A DNA stretch of 40,422 nucleotides from Pseudonocardia sp. (GTDB lineage Bacteria; Actinomycetota; Actinomycetes; Mycobacteriales; Pseudonocardiaceae): the NCBI GenBank assembly GCA_025869365.1, contig JAOZVV010000118.1, positions 1-40,422 on the forward strand, in the 5' to 3' direction. The notes under the pieces are model-generated. The model did no database searches and was not told where the DNA came from. It worked only from the letters and a program-made list of their open reading frames with translations. Each line of letters begins with the position of its first letter. Position 1 is the first letter of the stretch. Made by a program: the position numbers and the translations under genes. Shown piece after piece: positions 30,102 through 39,134 of this stretch.

Positions 30102-30969
30102 AGAGGGACAGGCCGTCCAGCCACCGGATCAGGTCCGCGACGACCTCGTCCCGGTTGGTCTCGTTGAACATCTCGTGCCGGCCGTCGGGGTAGATGCTCT
30201 GCGTGACGTCCACCCCGGCGGCCCGGTACCGCTCCACCAGCGGATCCAGCCACTTCAGGCCGCCGTTGACCGGGTCCGCGCTCCCCGCCAGCACGTAGAG
30301 CGGGAAGCCGTCCCGGATCGCGGACAGGGCGGCCGGGTCCGCGAGCCGCTGCGCGTTGGCCCACATCCCGGCCGCGCTCGGGCCGTCGAGCCCGAATCCG
30401 CACAACGGCTCCGAGACGTACTGGTCGACCTCCTCGGTGTCCCGGCTGAGCCAGTCGTAGTCCGTGCGGGCCGGCTCGAACGGTGCGTTGAAGCCGGAGA
30501 GGTCCACCTCGGCCTCGGGATCGACGATCGTCGCCAGCTGGTCCAGCGCGCCGGTCCCGGAGAGGACCGCGGCCGCGACCTGGTCGGAGTGGTCGAGCAG
30601 GTACTGCTGCACCGCCCAGGAGCCCATGCTGTGTCCCAGGGCGATCACCGGCACGCCGACCTCGCCCAGGGTGCTGCGGACGGCGAGGGCGTAGTCCGCC
30701 ACGAGCCCGTCCCAGCCCCGCGGCCCGAGATCGCCCAGCGCGCCGCCGGCGATGCCCGCGGTGCGGCCGTGCCCGCGGTGGTCCACGGCGAGGACGTCGT
30801 ACCCGGCGGCGGCGAGCGCGACCCCGAGCCGGTCGTAGCGCAGCGAGTGCTCGCCCATCCCGTGGGCCAGGACGACGGCCGCCCGGGGGGAGCCACCCTC
30901 CGTCGACCATCGCTGTCCGACCAGGCGGGCGCCGTCCGACGCCCCGAGCATCAATGCTGAGCGAGCCAT
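30100..30969 (-). CDS. Alpha/beta hydrolase, monoglyceride-lipase-like
   Basis: 289 residues. Opening WSTEGGSPRAAVVLAHGMGE holds the HG oxyanion motif; the nucleophile elbow is LGHSMGSWAVQQYL (GHSMG); the acid is in YVLAGSADPVNGG and the His in YPDGRHEMFNETNRDEV. This is the monoacylglycerol lipase / lysophospholipase pattern. Cytoplasmic. ATG at 30969 lies in a 103-bp gap to the divergent SRPBCC gene. Confidence 0.92.
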   Translation of the reverse strand: MARSALMLGASDGARLVGQRWSTEGGSPRAAVVLAHGMGEHSLRYDRLGVALAAAGYDVLAVDHRGHGRTAGIAGGALGDLGPRGWDGLVADYALAVRSTLGEVGVPVIALGHSMGSWAVQQYLLDHSDQVAAAVLSGTGALDQLATIVDPEAEVDLSGFNAPFEPARTDYDWLSRDTEEVDQYVSEPLCGFGLDGPSAAGMWANAQRLADPAALSAIRDGFPLYVLAGSADPVNGGLKWLDPLVERYRAAGVDVTQSIYPDGRHEMFNETNRDEVVADLIRWLDGLSL

Positions 30970-31072
30970 GACGCGACCCTACGGGGCGCGGTGATCGCGG
31001 TCACGCGATTGGCCGAACCCGCACCCGGGTAACCGGGATCCGTCCGCCCCGCGCCCGAACCAGGGAGTCCCA

Positions 31073-31513
31073 GTGGTCAGCGTCCAGCGCACCATGATCG
31101 TGAACCAGCCCGTCGACGTCGTCGTGGACTACCTGCAGGACTTCTCCCGGGCCGAGGCCTGGGACCCCGGGACGGTCTCCTGCACCCGCCTCGACGACGG
31201 CCCGGTCACCGAGGGAACGCGCTGGCGCAACGTGTCGCGGTTCCGTGGCAACGAGACCGAGCTGATCTACACGCTCCGGACCCGCGCGGCGGACCGGCTG
31301 GTGTTCGTGGGGGAGAACAAGACCGTCACCTCCACCGACGACCTGCGATTCCGGCCCGTCGACGGTGGCACGGAGATCACCTACGACGCGAACCTGGACT
31401 TCCACGGTCTGGTCAAGCTGGCCGCCCCGTTCCTCAGGACCGAGTTCGAGAGGCTCGGCGACGAGGTCGAGAAGACGCTGCCGGACGTGGTGAACGGACT
31501 GCCCCGCGGCTAG
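31073..31513 (+). CDS. SRPBCC-family (polyketide cyclase/START-like) protein
   Basis: 146 residues from GTG at 31073 (AGGGAG upstream). The pattern VSVQRTMIVNQPVDVVVDYL (first strand and helix), AEAWDPGTVSCTRL, and C-terminal helix FLRTEFERLGDEVEKTL is that of the SRPBCC fold, which makes a hydrophobic cavity. The ligand cannot be predicted. Single gene, divergent from the lipase-like gene. Confidence 0.9.
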   Translation: MVSVQRTMIVNQPVDVVVDYLQDFSRAEAWDPGTVSCTRLDDGPVTEGTRWRNVSRFRGNETELIYTLRTRAADRLVFVGENKTVTSTDDLRFRPVDGGTEITYDANLDFHGLVKLAAPFLRTEFERLGDEVEKTLPDVVNGLPRG

Positions 31514-31732
31514 TCGGCCCATGCGGCCCTCGGCCGTCCGGCGTAGTGGGTGTTACCAGCAGTTTTCCGATCCGAGGCAATTCCGGACATGGGCTTCCCG
31601 CTCGTCTCAGCACCCTTGACAGGGGGTGAGGTCGAGCCGCACCTTGTTGCGTGTCGTGCTCAGCGTTTCGCCCTGTGCTTTCTGCACGGGTGATCTCACT
31701 GGGCTTCGCTCAGGCCGCCACAAGGACGCGAC
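31514..31732 (+). promoter_or_regulatory. Promoter region of the ferredoxin/dehydrogenase operon
   Basis: TTGACA at 31616-31621 sits inside an inverted repeat CACCC-N8-GGGTG (31611-31628); no good -10 box is evident. GTGC-N5-GCAC at 31675-31687 matches the palindrome upstream of the aldehyde dehydrogenase gene and is a candidate IclR-type operator. Confidence 0.45.
31675..31687. promoter_or_regulatory. GTGC-N5-GCAC box (candidate IclR operator)
   Basis: GTGC (31675-31678) and GCAC (31684-31687) with a 5-nt spacer, 46 bases upstream of the ferredoxin start. The same spacing and half-site occur at 37566-37578 beside the iclR-type gene. Confidence 0.4.
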
Positions 31733-32092
31733 ATGATCTACGCCTGCCAGCTCACCGACCTCCCGCGAGGCGGTTCCCTGCGGCTCACCGACCTCCCCGG
31801 CAGCCCACCCGTGGCGCTGTTCCACACCGAGGACGGTGAGCTCTACGCCGTCGACGACACCTGCACCCACCAGGACGCCTCGCTGGCCGACGGTTTCGTC
31901 GAGGACTGCGCGGTGGAGTGCCCGCTGCACGCCGCGATCTTCGACCTCCGCACGGGCGAGGCGGACGGGATGGTGGCGAGGTTCCCGGTCCGTGCGCATC
32001 GCGTGATGATCGAGGACGGCGCCGTGCACCTGCAGCTCTCCGAGGCCGTCCCGTACCTGCCGCCCGGCGCGCGCCGGAGCGTCGCCTCATGA
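31733..32092 (+). CDS. Rieske-type [2Fe-2S] ferredoxin
   Basis: 119 residues. Cluster ligands: C44 and H46 in CTHQDASLADG, C63 and H66 in CPLHAAIFD. This short Rieske ferredoxin form delivers electrons to Rieske oxygenases. Its stop overlaps the dehydrogenase ATG as ATGA, so it is coupled to the demethylation genes. The probable partner is the oxygenase at 34548. No ferredoxin reductase is present in the window. Confidence 0.93.
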   Translation: MIYACQLTDLPRGGSLRLTDLPGSPPVALFHTEDGELYAVDDTCTHQDASLADGFVEDCAVECPLHAAIFDLRTGEADGMVARFPVRAHRVMIEDGAVHLQLSEAVPYLPPGARRSVAS

Positions 32093-34512
32093 GCGGCGGC
32101 GCCACGGGCGGAACCAGGGTGCCGAGAGTCGTCGTCATCGGCTCGGGGGTCGTCGGGGCCGCGGTCGCGGACGAGCTCACCGAGCGCGGCTGGACGGACG
32201 TCACGGTCCTGGACCGCGGTGCCCTGTTCCTGCCGGGCGGGTCCTCGTCGCACGCGCCGGGGCTGGTGTTCCAGGCGAACCCGTCCCGGACGATGGCACG
32301 CTTCGCGGCCTACACCGTCGAGAAGCTGTCCTCGCTGGACGTGGACGGGCAGTGGTGCTTCAACCAGGTCGGCGGGCTCGAGGTGGCCACCACGCCCGAG
32401 CGGGTCCTGGAGCTGCAGCGCCGGCACGGGTTCCTGACCTCGGTCGGCGTGGAGTCCACCGTGCTCGGGGCGTCGGACGCCGCCGCGCTGCACCCGCTGC
32501 TCGGCCGGGAGAAGATCCTCGGCGGGCTGCACATCCCGTCGGACGGGCTGGCCAAGGCGCCCCGCGCGGTCGAGGCGCAGGCGCGGCGGGCGATCGCCCG
32601 CGGCGCCCGGTTCCTCGGCGGGCAGCGCGTCGTGGAGGTGCTGCGCGCGAACGGCCGGGTCACCGGCGTCCGCACCGCATCGGACCGGTTCGCCGCCGAC
32701 GTCGTGGTGCAGTGCTCCGGGTTCTGGGGCCCGCTGACCGGTGCACTGGTCGGCCTGCCGACCCCGCTGCTGCCGATGGCCCACCAGTACGTGACCACCA
32801 CCGCCGTCCCCGGCCTGACGGACCTCGGCGCCCGGGAGGCGACCGCGCCGATCCTGCGCCACCAGGACCGCGACCTGTACTTCCGCGAGCACGGGGACCG
32901 GCTCGGGATCGGCTCCTACGCCCACCGGCCGATCCCGGTGGACCCCGCGAACCTGCCCACGCACACCGCGATGCCGTCGTCGCTGGACTTCACGCCGGAG
33001 GATTTCGCCCTCTCCTGGGCGGACGCGCAGGAGCTGCTGCCGGCCCTGCGGAGCGCCGAGGTCGCGGACGGCTTCAACGGGGTCTTCTCCTTCACCGCGG
33101 ACGGCATGCCGCTCCTCGGCGAGCACCCGGACCTGCGCGGCTACTGGGTGGCCGAGGCGGTCTGGGTGACGCACTCCTGCGGCGTCGCCCGCGCGATGGC
33201 GGAGTGGATGGTGGACGGGCACCCGGGCCTGGACGTGCACGGCTGCGACCTCAACCGCTTCACCGAGGCCCAGCGCACCCCGCGGTACGTGGCGGAGCGC
33301 AGCGCGCGGAACTTCGTCGAGGTCTACGACATCCTGCATCCGCTGGACCCGCCCGCGTCGCCCCGGCCGTTGCGGGTCAGCCCGTTCCACACCCGCCAGG
33401 TGGAGCTCGGCGCCGTCTTCGGGGAGGCCGCGGGCTGGGAACGGCCGCTGTGGTTCGAGGCCAACGCCGGGCTGCCCGAGGTGGGCCGGATCCCCGGCCG
33501 CGGCGTGTGGGCGTCGCGCTGGTGGTCGCCGATCGCGGGCGCCGAGGCGCTGGCCACCCGGGAGCGGGTGGCGCTGTTCGACATGACGCCGCTGACCCGC
33601 GTCGAGGTGTCCGGCCCGGGGGCGTGCACGTTCCTGCAGGGCCTGACGAGCAACGACGTCGACAGGTCCGTGGGCGCCGTGGTCTACACGCTGATGCTCA
33701 CCGAGGCCGGGGGAGTGCTGTCGGACCTCACCGTCACCCGCCTCGCCGAGGACCGGTTCCAGGTCGGCGCCAACGGCGAGGTCGACGTCGACCGGTTGCG
33801 CCGGCTGGCCCCGCCGGACGTCCACGTCGCGGACGTCACCGCGGGCACCTGCTGCCTCGGGCTGTGGGGGCCGCGCGCCCGCGACGTCCTGGCGCAGATC
33901 ACCAAGGGCGACCTGACGTTCGGCTACTTCCGCTCGCGGCGCATCGCCGTCGGCGCCGTCCCGGTGACCGCGCTGCGCGTGTCCTACGTCGGCGAGCTGG
34001 GCTGGGAGCTCTACACCACCGCGGACCTGGGCCTCGCCCTGTGGGACACGCTGTGGGCGGCCGGGCGGGAGCACGGGATCGTCGCCGCCGGGCGCAGCGC
34101 GTTCACGAGCCTGCGGCTGGAGAAGGGCTACCGCTCCGCCGGGCTCGACATGACGAGCGAGGACACCCCGGCCGAAGCGGGCATCGCGTTCGCGGTGAAG
34201 CCGGGGGAGTACGTCGGCTCCGGCGCGCTCGGCGCCGCGCCCCGCCGGCGGCTCGTGCCCGTCCTGCTCGACGACCCGCACCACGTCGTCATGGGTGCCG
34301 AACCCGTGTACTCGGGTGCGGAGCCGGTCGGGTACGTGACCAGCGCGGCCTACGGCTACTCGGTGGACGCGAGCATCGCCTACGCCTGGCTGCCGCCGGA
34401 CCTCGCCGAGCCCGGCACCCCCGTGCAGGTCGAGTACTTCGGCGAGAGGCTCCCGGGTGTCACCGCCGCGGAGCCGCTCTTCGATCCCGAAGGCAAACGG
34501 CTGCGCACCTGA
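32089..34512 (+). CDS. FAD/GcvT demethylating dehydrogenase (dimethylglycine/sarcosine type)
   Basis: 807 residues from ATG at 32089. N-terminal DAO-type FAD domain: RVVVIGSGVVGAAVADELTE (about residues 11-30). The central FAO_M-like linker precedes a C-terminal GcvT (aminomethyltransferase) fold beginning around RVALFDMTPLTRVEVSGPGA and ending with GVTAAEPLFDPEGKRLRT. Mammalian and bacterial dimethylglycine dehydrogenases have this length and order, removing an N-methyl group and passing it to tetrahydrofolate. Substrate here (dimethylglycine or sarcosine) is inferred from context. Confidence 0.92.
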   Translation: MSGGATGGTRVPRVVVIGSGVVGAAVADELTERGWTDVTVLDRGALFLPGGSSSHAPGLVFQANPSRTMARFAAYTVEKLSSLDVDGQWCFNQVGGLEVATTPERVLELQRRHGFLTSVGVESTVLGASDAAALHPLLGREKILGGLHIPSDGLAKAPRAVEAQARRAIARGARFLGGQRVVEVLRANGRVTGVRTASDRFAADVVVQCSGFWGPLTGALVGLPTPLLPMAHQYVTTTAVPGLTDLGAREATAPILRHQDRDLYFREHGDRLGIGSYAHRPIPVDPANLPTHTAMPSSLDFTPEDFALSWADAQELLPALRSAEVADGFNGVFSFTADGMPLLGEHPDLRGYWVAEAVWVTHSCGVARAMAEWMVDGHPGLDVHGCDLNRFTEAQRTPRYVAERSARNFVEVYDILHPLDPPASPRPLRVSPFHTRQVELGAVFGEAAGWERPLWFEANAGLPEVGRIPGRGVWASRWWSPIAGAEALATRERVALFDMTPLTRVEVSGPGACTFLQGLTSNDVDRSVGAVVYTLMLTEAGGVLSDLTVTRLAEDRFQVGANGEVDVDRLRRLAPPDVHVADVTAGTCCLGLWGPRARDVLAQITKGDLTFGYFRSRRIAVGAVPVTALRVSYVGELGWELYTTADLGLALWDTLWAAGREHGIVAAGRSAFTSLRLEKGYRSAGLDMTSEDTPAEAGIAFAVKPGEYVGSGALGAAPRRRLVPVLLDDPHHVVMGAEPVYSGAEPVGYVTSAAYGYSVDASIAYAWLPPDLAEPGTPVQVEYFGERLPGVTAAEPLFDPEGKRLRT

Positions 34513-34547
34513 CGACCCGATCCACCCCCAGCGCCCGCGGAGACGCC

Positions 34548-35738
34548 ATGACGACCCTGGACCCGGCCCCCGTTCCCGACACCGTTCCCGATGCCGCCCC
34601 GACCGCCGGACCGGGCCCGGCGGCGCCGTCGAGCCTCGTCCCCACCCTGGGCGGCCGCTGGTACACCGACCCGGGCATCTTCGCCGCCGAGCAGGACAGG
34701 ATCCTCGAGCGGAGCTGGACGTGCGTCGCCCACGCCGGGGACCTCGCCGCGCCCGGCGCCTACCGGACCGTCACGGTCGGGCGCGAGTCGATCGTCCTGG
34801 TCAGGGGACGGGACCAGGGCATCCGGGCCTTCTTCAACGTGTGCCGGCACCGCGGCGCCCGGCTCTGCGTGGAGCCGGAGGGGCAGGTCCGGCGCAGCCT
34901 CCAGTGCCCGTACCACGCCTGGACCTACGACCTGACCGGCACCTTGATCGCCGCCCCGAACCTGACGTCCATGCCGGACGTCGACCGGGTCTCGAACGGC
35001 CTCGCGCCCGTCGCCGTCCGGGAGTGGATCGGCTACGTCTGGGTCTGCGTGGCGCCGGATCCGCCGTCGTTCGAGTCCGACGTCATCGGCTCGGTGATCA
35101 CCCGGCTCGGGGACGTGGAGTCGATCGAGCACTACGGCATCGAGGGCCTCGCCCTGGGCCGCCGGATCAGCTACGACGTCGCGGCGAACTGGAAGCTGAT
35201 CGTCGAGAACTTCATGGAGTGCTACCACTGCGCGACGATCCACCCGGAGCTGACGGAGGTCCTCCCGGAGTTCGCGGACGGCTACGCCGCCCAGTACTTC
35301 GTGGGCCACGGGGCCGAGTTCGGCGAGGAGGTGCAGGGCTTCACGGTCGACGGGTCCGCGGGGCACGGGCGCATCCCCGGCGTGGCGGAGGCCCAGGACC
35401 GCCGCTACTACGCGATCACGATCCGCCCGCAGGTGTTCGTCAACCTCGTGCCGGACCACGTGATCGTGCACCGGATGACCCCGCTCGCGCCGGACCGCAC
35501 GCTCGTCGAGGTGGACTGGCTGTTCCTGCCCGACGTCGTCGCGTCCGGGGTGGACCTCGACCCGTCGGTGGAGCTGTTCCACCGGGTCAACGTCCAGGAC
35601 TTCGACGCCTGCGAGCGCACCCAGCCGGCCATGCCCAGCCGGGTCTACGCCGACGGCGGGTCCCTGGTGCCGAGCGAGCACCACATCGCCGAGTTCCACC
35701 GGTGGGTGCAGGACCGGCTCGCCCCGGACCACCCCTGA
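34548..35738 (+). CDS. Rieske non-heme iron oxygenase alpha subunit (betaine demethylase-like)
   Basis: 396 residues from ATG at 34548 (GGAG upstream), 35 bases after the dehydrogenase. Rieske ligands C99/H101 and C120/H123 (CRHRGARL; CPYHAWTYD). Mononuclear iron site in WKLIVENFMECYHCATIHPE with H227 and H232. GbcA-type enzymes demethylate glycine betaine to dimethylglycine with formaldehyde release; stachydrine and carnitine demethylases share the fold. Co-location with a dimethylglycine-type dehydrogenase favours glycine betaine. Electron donor likely the ferredoxin at 31733. Confidence 0.92.
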   Translation: MTTLDPAPVPDTVPDAAPTAGPGPAAPSSLVPTLGGRWYTDPGIFAAEQDRILERSWTCVAHAGDLAAPGAYRTVTVGRESIVLVRGRDQGIRAFFNVCRHRGARLCVEPEGQVRRSLQCPYHAWTYDLTGTLIAAPNLTSMPDVDRVSNGLAPVAVREWIGYVWVCVAPDPPSFESDVIGSVITRLGDVESIEHYGIEGLALGRRISYDVAANWKLIVENFMECYHCATIHPELTEVLPEFADGYAAQYFVGHGAEFGEEVQGFTVDGSAGHGRIPGVAEAQDRRYYAITIRPQVFVNLVPDHVIVHRMTPLAPDRTLVEVDWLFLPDVVASGVDLDPSVELFHRVNVQDFDACERTQPAMPSRVYADGGSLVPSEHHIAEFHRWVQDRLAPDHP

Positions 35739-35821
35739 ACAACTCGCGGCATCGCGATTCTCACAGCACGGATTGCGCCGAATCCCCACGGTGACCGCCC
35801 TCCCCGGGCGACCATCCCTGC

Positions 35822-36715
35822 GTGGCAAGTACGGAGCCCCGCTCGGGTGTGTTCGGATGGCCCGCGGCGTTCCGCGGGTCCGCAGCCGTGGAGGCCGGTC
35901 TCCTGACGCGCGGCGACCTCCGGGGGTCGCGGTACCGGCGGGTCCACCCGGACGTCTACGTCCGGGCGGCGGCCGAGTTCGGTCCCGAGCTCGCCGCGCT
36001 GGCCGCCGCCGCGCTCGTCGAGGGGCGCGGGGTCGTGTCCGGCTACTCCGCGGCCACCCTGCTCGGCGCGGGGTGCACGCCGCAGGGTGCCCCGGCGGAG
36101 GTCACGTTGACCGGTGGCGGCGGTGGGGTGCGGGCCCATCCCGGGCTCGTCGTGCACTCCGACGCGATGACCCCCGCGGAGATCGCGAGGGTGGCGGACA
36201 CGCTGGTCACGACCGCCGTGCGGACGGCCTACGACATCGGCCGCTGGACGACGGACGTCGCCGAGGCGGTCGTGGCCATGGACGCGCTCGCGGCCGTCGG
36301 GGGGTTCTGCCCGCAGGAGGTGCTGGACCTCTCGGAGCGCCATCCGCGCGCCCGGGGCCGGTCCCGGCTGCCGCGGGTCGTGGCGCTGGCCGATCGGCGT
36401 TCCGGCTCGCCGATGCAGAGCCGGCTACGGCTGCTGCTGGTCCTGGCCGGGCTCCCGACGCCCCGGGTGCGTCCGGTGGTCCCGGACCCCGCCGGGGGCG
36501 ACGCGGTGCGGCTCGACCTCGCCTATCCGGACCTGCGGGTCGGGATCGACTACTCCGAGCTCGGCCGGGCGGACCGCGTCCTGCGCGACGCCGGGCGCCT
36601 GGTGTCACTCGTCGACGACGGCTGGCGGGTCGTCCGGGTCACCCGGCACGACCTGCTCGCGACCCCGGGCCGGGTGGTGGAGACGGTCCGGCACGCGCTG
36701 GCGATGGCGCGCTGA
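35822..36715 (+). CDS. AbiEi-like / DUF559-type protein
   Basis: 297 residues from GTG at 35822. The N-terminal half has an AbiEi-like beta-hairpin pattern (LTRGDLRGSRYRRVHPDVYV) and the C-terminal half a degenerate Vsr/DUF559 nuclease pattern: LDLAYPDLRVGIDYSELGRA, then LVSLVDDGWRVVRVTRHDLL. In active members the motif is E-Y-D-G and H is usually present; here it reads D-Y-S-E, so catalytic activity is doubtful. Common actinobacterial protein of uncertain role; it does not belong to the betaine genes. Confidence 0.8.
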   Translation: MASTEPRSGVFGWPAAFRGSAAVEAGLLTRGDLRGSRYRRVHPDVYVRAAAEFGPELAALAAAALVEGRGVVSGYSAATLLGAGCTPQGAPAEVTLTGGGGGVRAHPGLVVHSDAMTPAEIARVADTLVTTAVRTAYDIGRWTTDVAEAVVAMDALAAVGGFCPQEVLDLSERHPRARGRSRLPRVVALADRRSGSPMQSRLRLLLVLAGLPTPRVRPVVPDPAGGDAVRLDLAYPDLRVGIDYSELGRADRVLRDAGRLVSLVDDGWRVVRVTRHDLLATPGRVVETVRHALAMAR

Positions 36716-36742
36716 GCGGGTGCCGGCGGGGATCCGGACAGC

Positions 36743-37552
36743 TCAGCCGGGGAACCAGCCCAGCCGCCGCGAGATCTCCTCCGCGGCACCGACGACCGCG
36801 GGCGCCATGTCCACGAGCCGCCCGGGCGGGAGCCGGTAGGCCGGGCCGGAGACGGACAGGGCCGCGGTCACCGCACCCGTCTGGTCCAGCACCGGCGCCG
36901 CGACGGCGTTCAGCCCGATCTCGTACTCCTCCTCGACGAGTGCGTACCCCAGTTCGCGGACCCGTGCGAGGTCCGCCTCGACGTCCTCGATCCGCGTCAG
37001 CGTGCGGTCCGTGAACGCCGGCTCCTTCGCCGCGATCACGTCCTTGAGCAGCCGGCCGAGCTCGGCCGGCTCCAGCCAGGCGATCAGCGCCTTGCCGCTG
37101 GAGGTGCAGTGCAGCGGGGTGATCCGGCCGATCCAGTTGTAGGTCAGCACCGTCGAGGGCCCGCGGGCCTGGTGCACGTTCACCGCGTACTGGTCCTGCA
37201 GGACGGCGATGTTGACGGTCTCGGCGAACTCGACGGCGAGCCTCTCGCACATCTCCCGGCCGAGCCGGGTCACGTCGAGGCGGCCGGACACCGCGCCGGC
37301 GAGCGGGATCAGCCCGAAGCCGAGGGTGTACTTGCCGCGGTCCACTGTCTGCTCCACCAGGCCGCGGCTCTCCAGCGCGCCGAGCAGCCGGAACGCGGTG
37401 GACTTGTGCACGTCGAGCTCGAGGGCGACCTCGCTGACGCCGGCCTCGCCGTGCCGCGCGAGGATCTCCAGCACGGAGATGGCCCGGTCCACGGACTGCA
37501 CCCCCGAGTCACGCGGTCTTGCTGAGTCACGGTCGTGCTCCGTGTTGCTCAT
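36743..37552 (-). CDS. IclR-family transcriptional regulator
   Basis: 269 residues. N-terminal winged HTH: GVQSVDRAISVLEILARHGE, AGVSEVALELDVHKSTAFRL then LGALESRGLVEQ. C-terminal ligand-binding GAF-like domain: TPLHCTSSGKALIAWLEPAE, and GLNAVAAPVLDQTGAVTAAL. It is divergent from the aldehyde dehydrogenase gene and probably senses a pathway metabolite. The GTGC-N5-GCAC palindrome in the intergenic space is a candidate binding site. Confidence 0.95.
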   Translation of the reverse strand: MSNTEHDRDSARPRDSGVQSVDRAISVLEILARHGEAGVSEVALELDVHKSTAFRLLGALESRGLVEQTVDRGKYTLGFGLIPLAGAVSGRLDVTRLGREMCERLAVEFAETVNIAVLQDQYAVNVHQARGPSTVLTYNWIGRITPLHCTSSGKALIAWLEPAELGRLLKDVIAAKEPAFTDRTLTRIEDVEADLARVRELGYALVEEEYEIGLNAVAAPVLDQTGAVTAALSVSGPAYRLPPGRLVDMAPAVVGAAEEISRRLGWFPG

Positions 37553-37564
37553 GGCGAAACTATA

Positions 37565-37579
37565 GGTGCCTGTCGCACC
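37565..37579. promoter_or_regulatory. GGTGC-N5-GCACC palindrome (candidate IclR operator)
   Basis: GGTGC (37565-37569) and GCACC (37575-37579) lie in the 70-bp gap between the divergent iclR-type and aldehyde dehydrogenase genes. Its core has the same half-site and spacing as the box at 31675. Confidence 0.5.
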
Positions 37580-37622
37580 GTTCCGCTTGACCCGGTCGGC
37601 TCCCCGGGAGGAACCTCACGCC

Positions 37623-39089
37623 GTGCCGAGCCTCCACATCGACGGGACCTGGACCACCGGATCAGCCGGATCCGCGCCCGTGGTCAATCCGTACGACGCG
37701 AGTGTCGTGCGCCACGTCGACCAGGCCGGGCCGGACGACGTGGACCGCGCCGTCGCCGCCGCCAGGGCGGCCTTCGACAGCGGGCCGTGGCGGAGCACCC
37801 CGGCCCCGGACCGCGGTGCGCTCCTGCGCCGGATCGCGGACCTCCTCGTGCGGGACAAGGAGGACATCGCACACACCGAGACCCTGGACACCGGCAAGAC
37901 CCTCGCGGAGAGCCGGATCGACGTCGACGACGTCACGGCCGTCTTCCGCTACTACGCGGACCTCGCGGACTTCGGCGCCGGGCGGCTGATCGAGACCGGC
38001 CGGCCGAACGTGGTGTCCAAGGTGGTGTACGAGCCCGTCGGCGTCTGCGCGCTGGTCACGCCGTGGAACTACCCGTTGCTGCAGCTGTCCTGGAAGGTCG
38101 CGCCCGCGCTCGCCGCCGGCAACACGATGGTGATCAAGCCCAGCGAGGTCACCCCGCTGACGTCGATCATCCTGGTGCGCCTGTGCGAGGAGGCAGGGGT
38201 CCCGCCGGGGGTCGTGAACATCGTGCTGGGAGACGGGCCGTCCGTCGGCGCGCCGCTGACCGCGCACCCGGACGTGGACATGGTCAGCTTCACGGGCGGC
38301 CTCGCCACCGGGCGCGCGATCATCCGGGCCTCGGCCGAGACGGTGAAGCGGACGGCCGTCGAGCTCGGCGGCAAGAACCCCAACATCGTCTTCGCGGACA
38401 CGGACTTCGAGCTCGCCGTGGACTACGCGATGCTGGCCGTCTTCCTCCACTCCGGACAGGTGTGCTCCGCGGGCGCGCGGCTCATCGTCGAGGACTCCCT
38501 GCACGACGACCTGGTCGCGGAGGTCGCCCGGCGCGCGGAGCGGATCCGGCTCGGCAACGGGCTGGAGGACGGCGTCGAGGTCGGGCCGATGGTCTCCGAG
38601 GCGCACCGCGCGAAGATCGAGGACTTCGTCCGCTCCGCGCGGGAGGCCGGCGCCACGGTGGTCACCGGCGGCTCGCGGCCGGACGACCCGGCGCTGAGCA
38701 AGGGCTTCTTCTACCGCCCGACCGTCCTCACGAACGTCACCCGGGACATGCGGGTCATCCGCGAGGAGACCTTCGGGCCGATCCTCACCGTCGAGCGCTT
38801 CACGACCGAGGCCGAGGCGGTCGAGCTCGGCAACGACACCGAGTACGGCCTGGCCGGCGCGGTGTTCACCCGGGACATGGGTCGGGCGCACCGGGTCGCG
38901 AACGCGCTGCGGCACGGCACGGTGTGGATCAACGACTACCACCCGTACGTCCCCGGCGCGGAGTGGGGCGGGATGAAGCGCTCCGGCAACGGCCGCGAGC
39001 TCGGGCTCGCCGGGCTGGCCGAGTACCAGGAGGCGAAGCACATCTGGCAGAACACCGCCCCCGAACCGCAGCACTGGTTCAAGGGCTGA
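37623..39089 (+). CDS. Aldehyde dehydrogenase (betaine aldehyde dehydrogenase-like)
   Basis: 488 residues from GTG at 37623 (GGGAGGA upstream). NAD(P)-binding motif FTGGLATG (residues 223-230), catalytic Glu248 in VELGGKNP and nucleophile Cys281 in SGQVCSAGAR. The class is that of BetB and related gamma-aminobutyraldehyde dehydrogenases. It could oxidise betaine aldehyde made by a choline oxidase or dehydrogenase, or the aldehyde of another amine. Position beside IclR and an APC permease supports a catabolic role. Confidence 0.92.
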   Translation: MPSLHIDGTWTTGSAGSAPVVNPYDASVVRHVDQAGPDDVDRAVAAARAAFDSGPWRSTPAPDRGALLRRIADLLVRDKEDIAHTETLDTGKTLAESRIDVDDVTAVFRYYADLADFGAGRLIETGRPNVVSKVVYEPVGVCALVTPWNYPLLQLSWKVAPALAAGNTMVIKPSEVTPLTSIILVRLCEEAGVPPGVVNIVLGDGPSVGAPLTAHPDVDMVSFTGGLATGRAIIRASAETVKRTAVELGGKNPNIVFADTDFELAVDYAMLAVFLHSGQVCSAGARLIVEDSLHDDLVAEVARRAERIRLGNGLEDGVEVGPMVSEAHRAKIEDFVRSAREAGATVVTGGSRPDDPALSKGFFYRPTVLTNVTRDMRVIREETFGPILTVERFTTEAEAVELGNDTEYGLAGAVFTRDMGRAHRVANALRHGTVWINDYHPYVPGAEWGGMKRSGNGRELGLAGLAEYQEAKHIWQNTAPEPQHWFKG

Positions 39090-39134
39090 CACAGGTCGTG
39101 GCACGTTCCTTCCAGCAGGCGGAGGTACCCGACG

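Noticed and set aside
32352-34547. Upstream part of the 1128-residue plus-strand frame
   Set aside because: Only the part after 34548 is real (Rieske oxygenase); the rest is Arg/Gly/Pro-rich shadow of the dehydrogenase gene.
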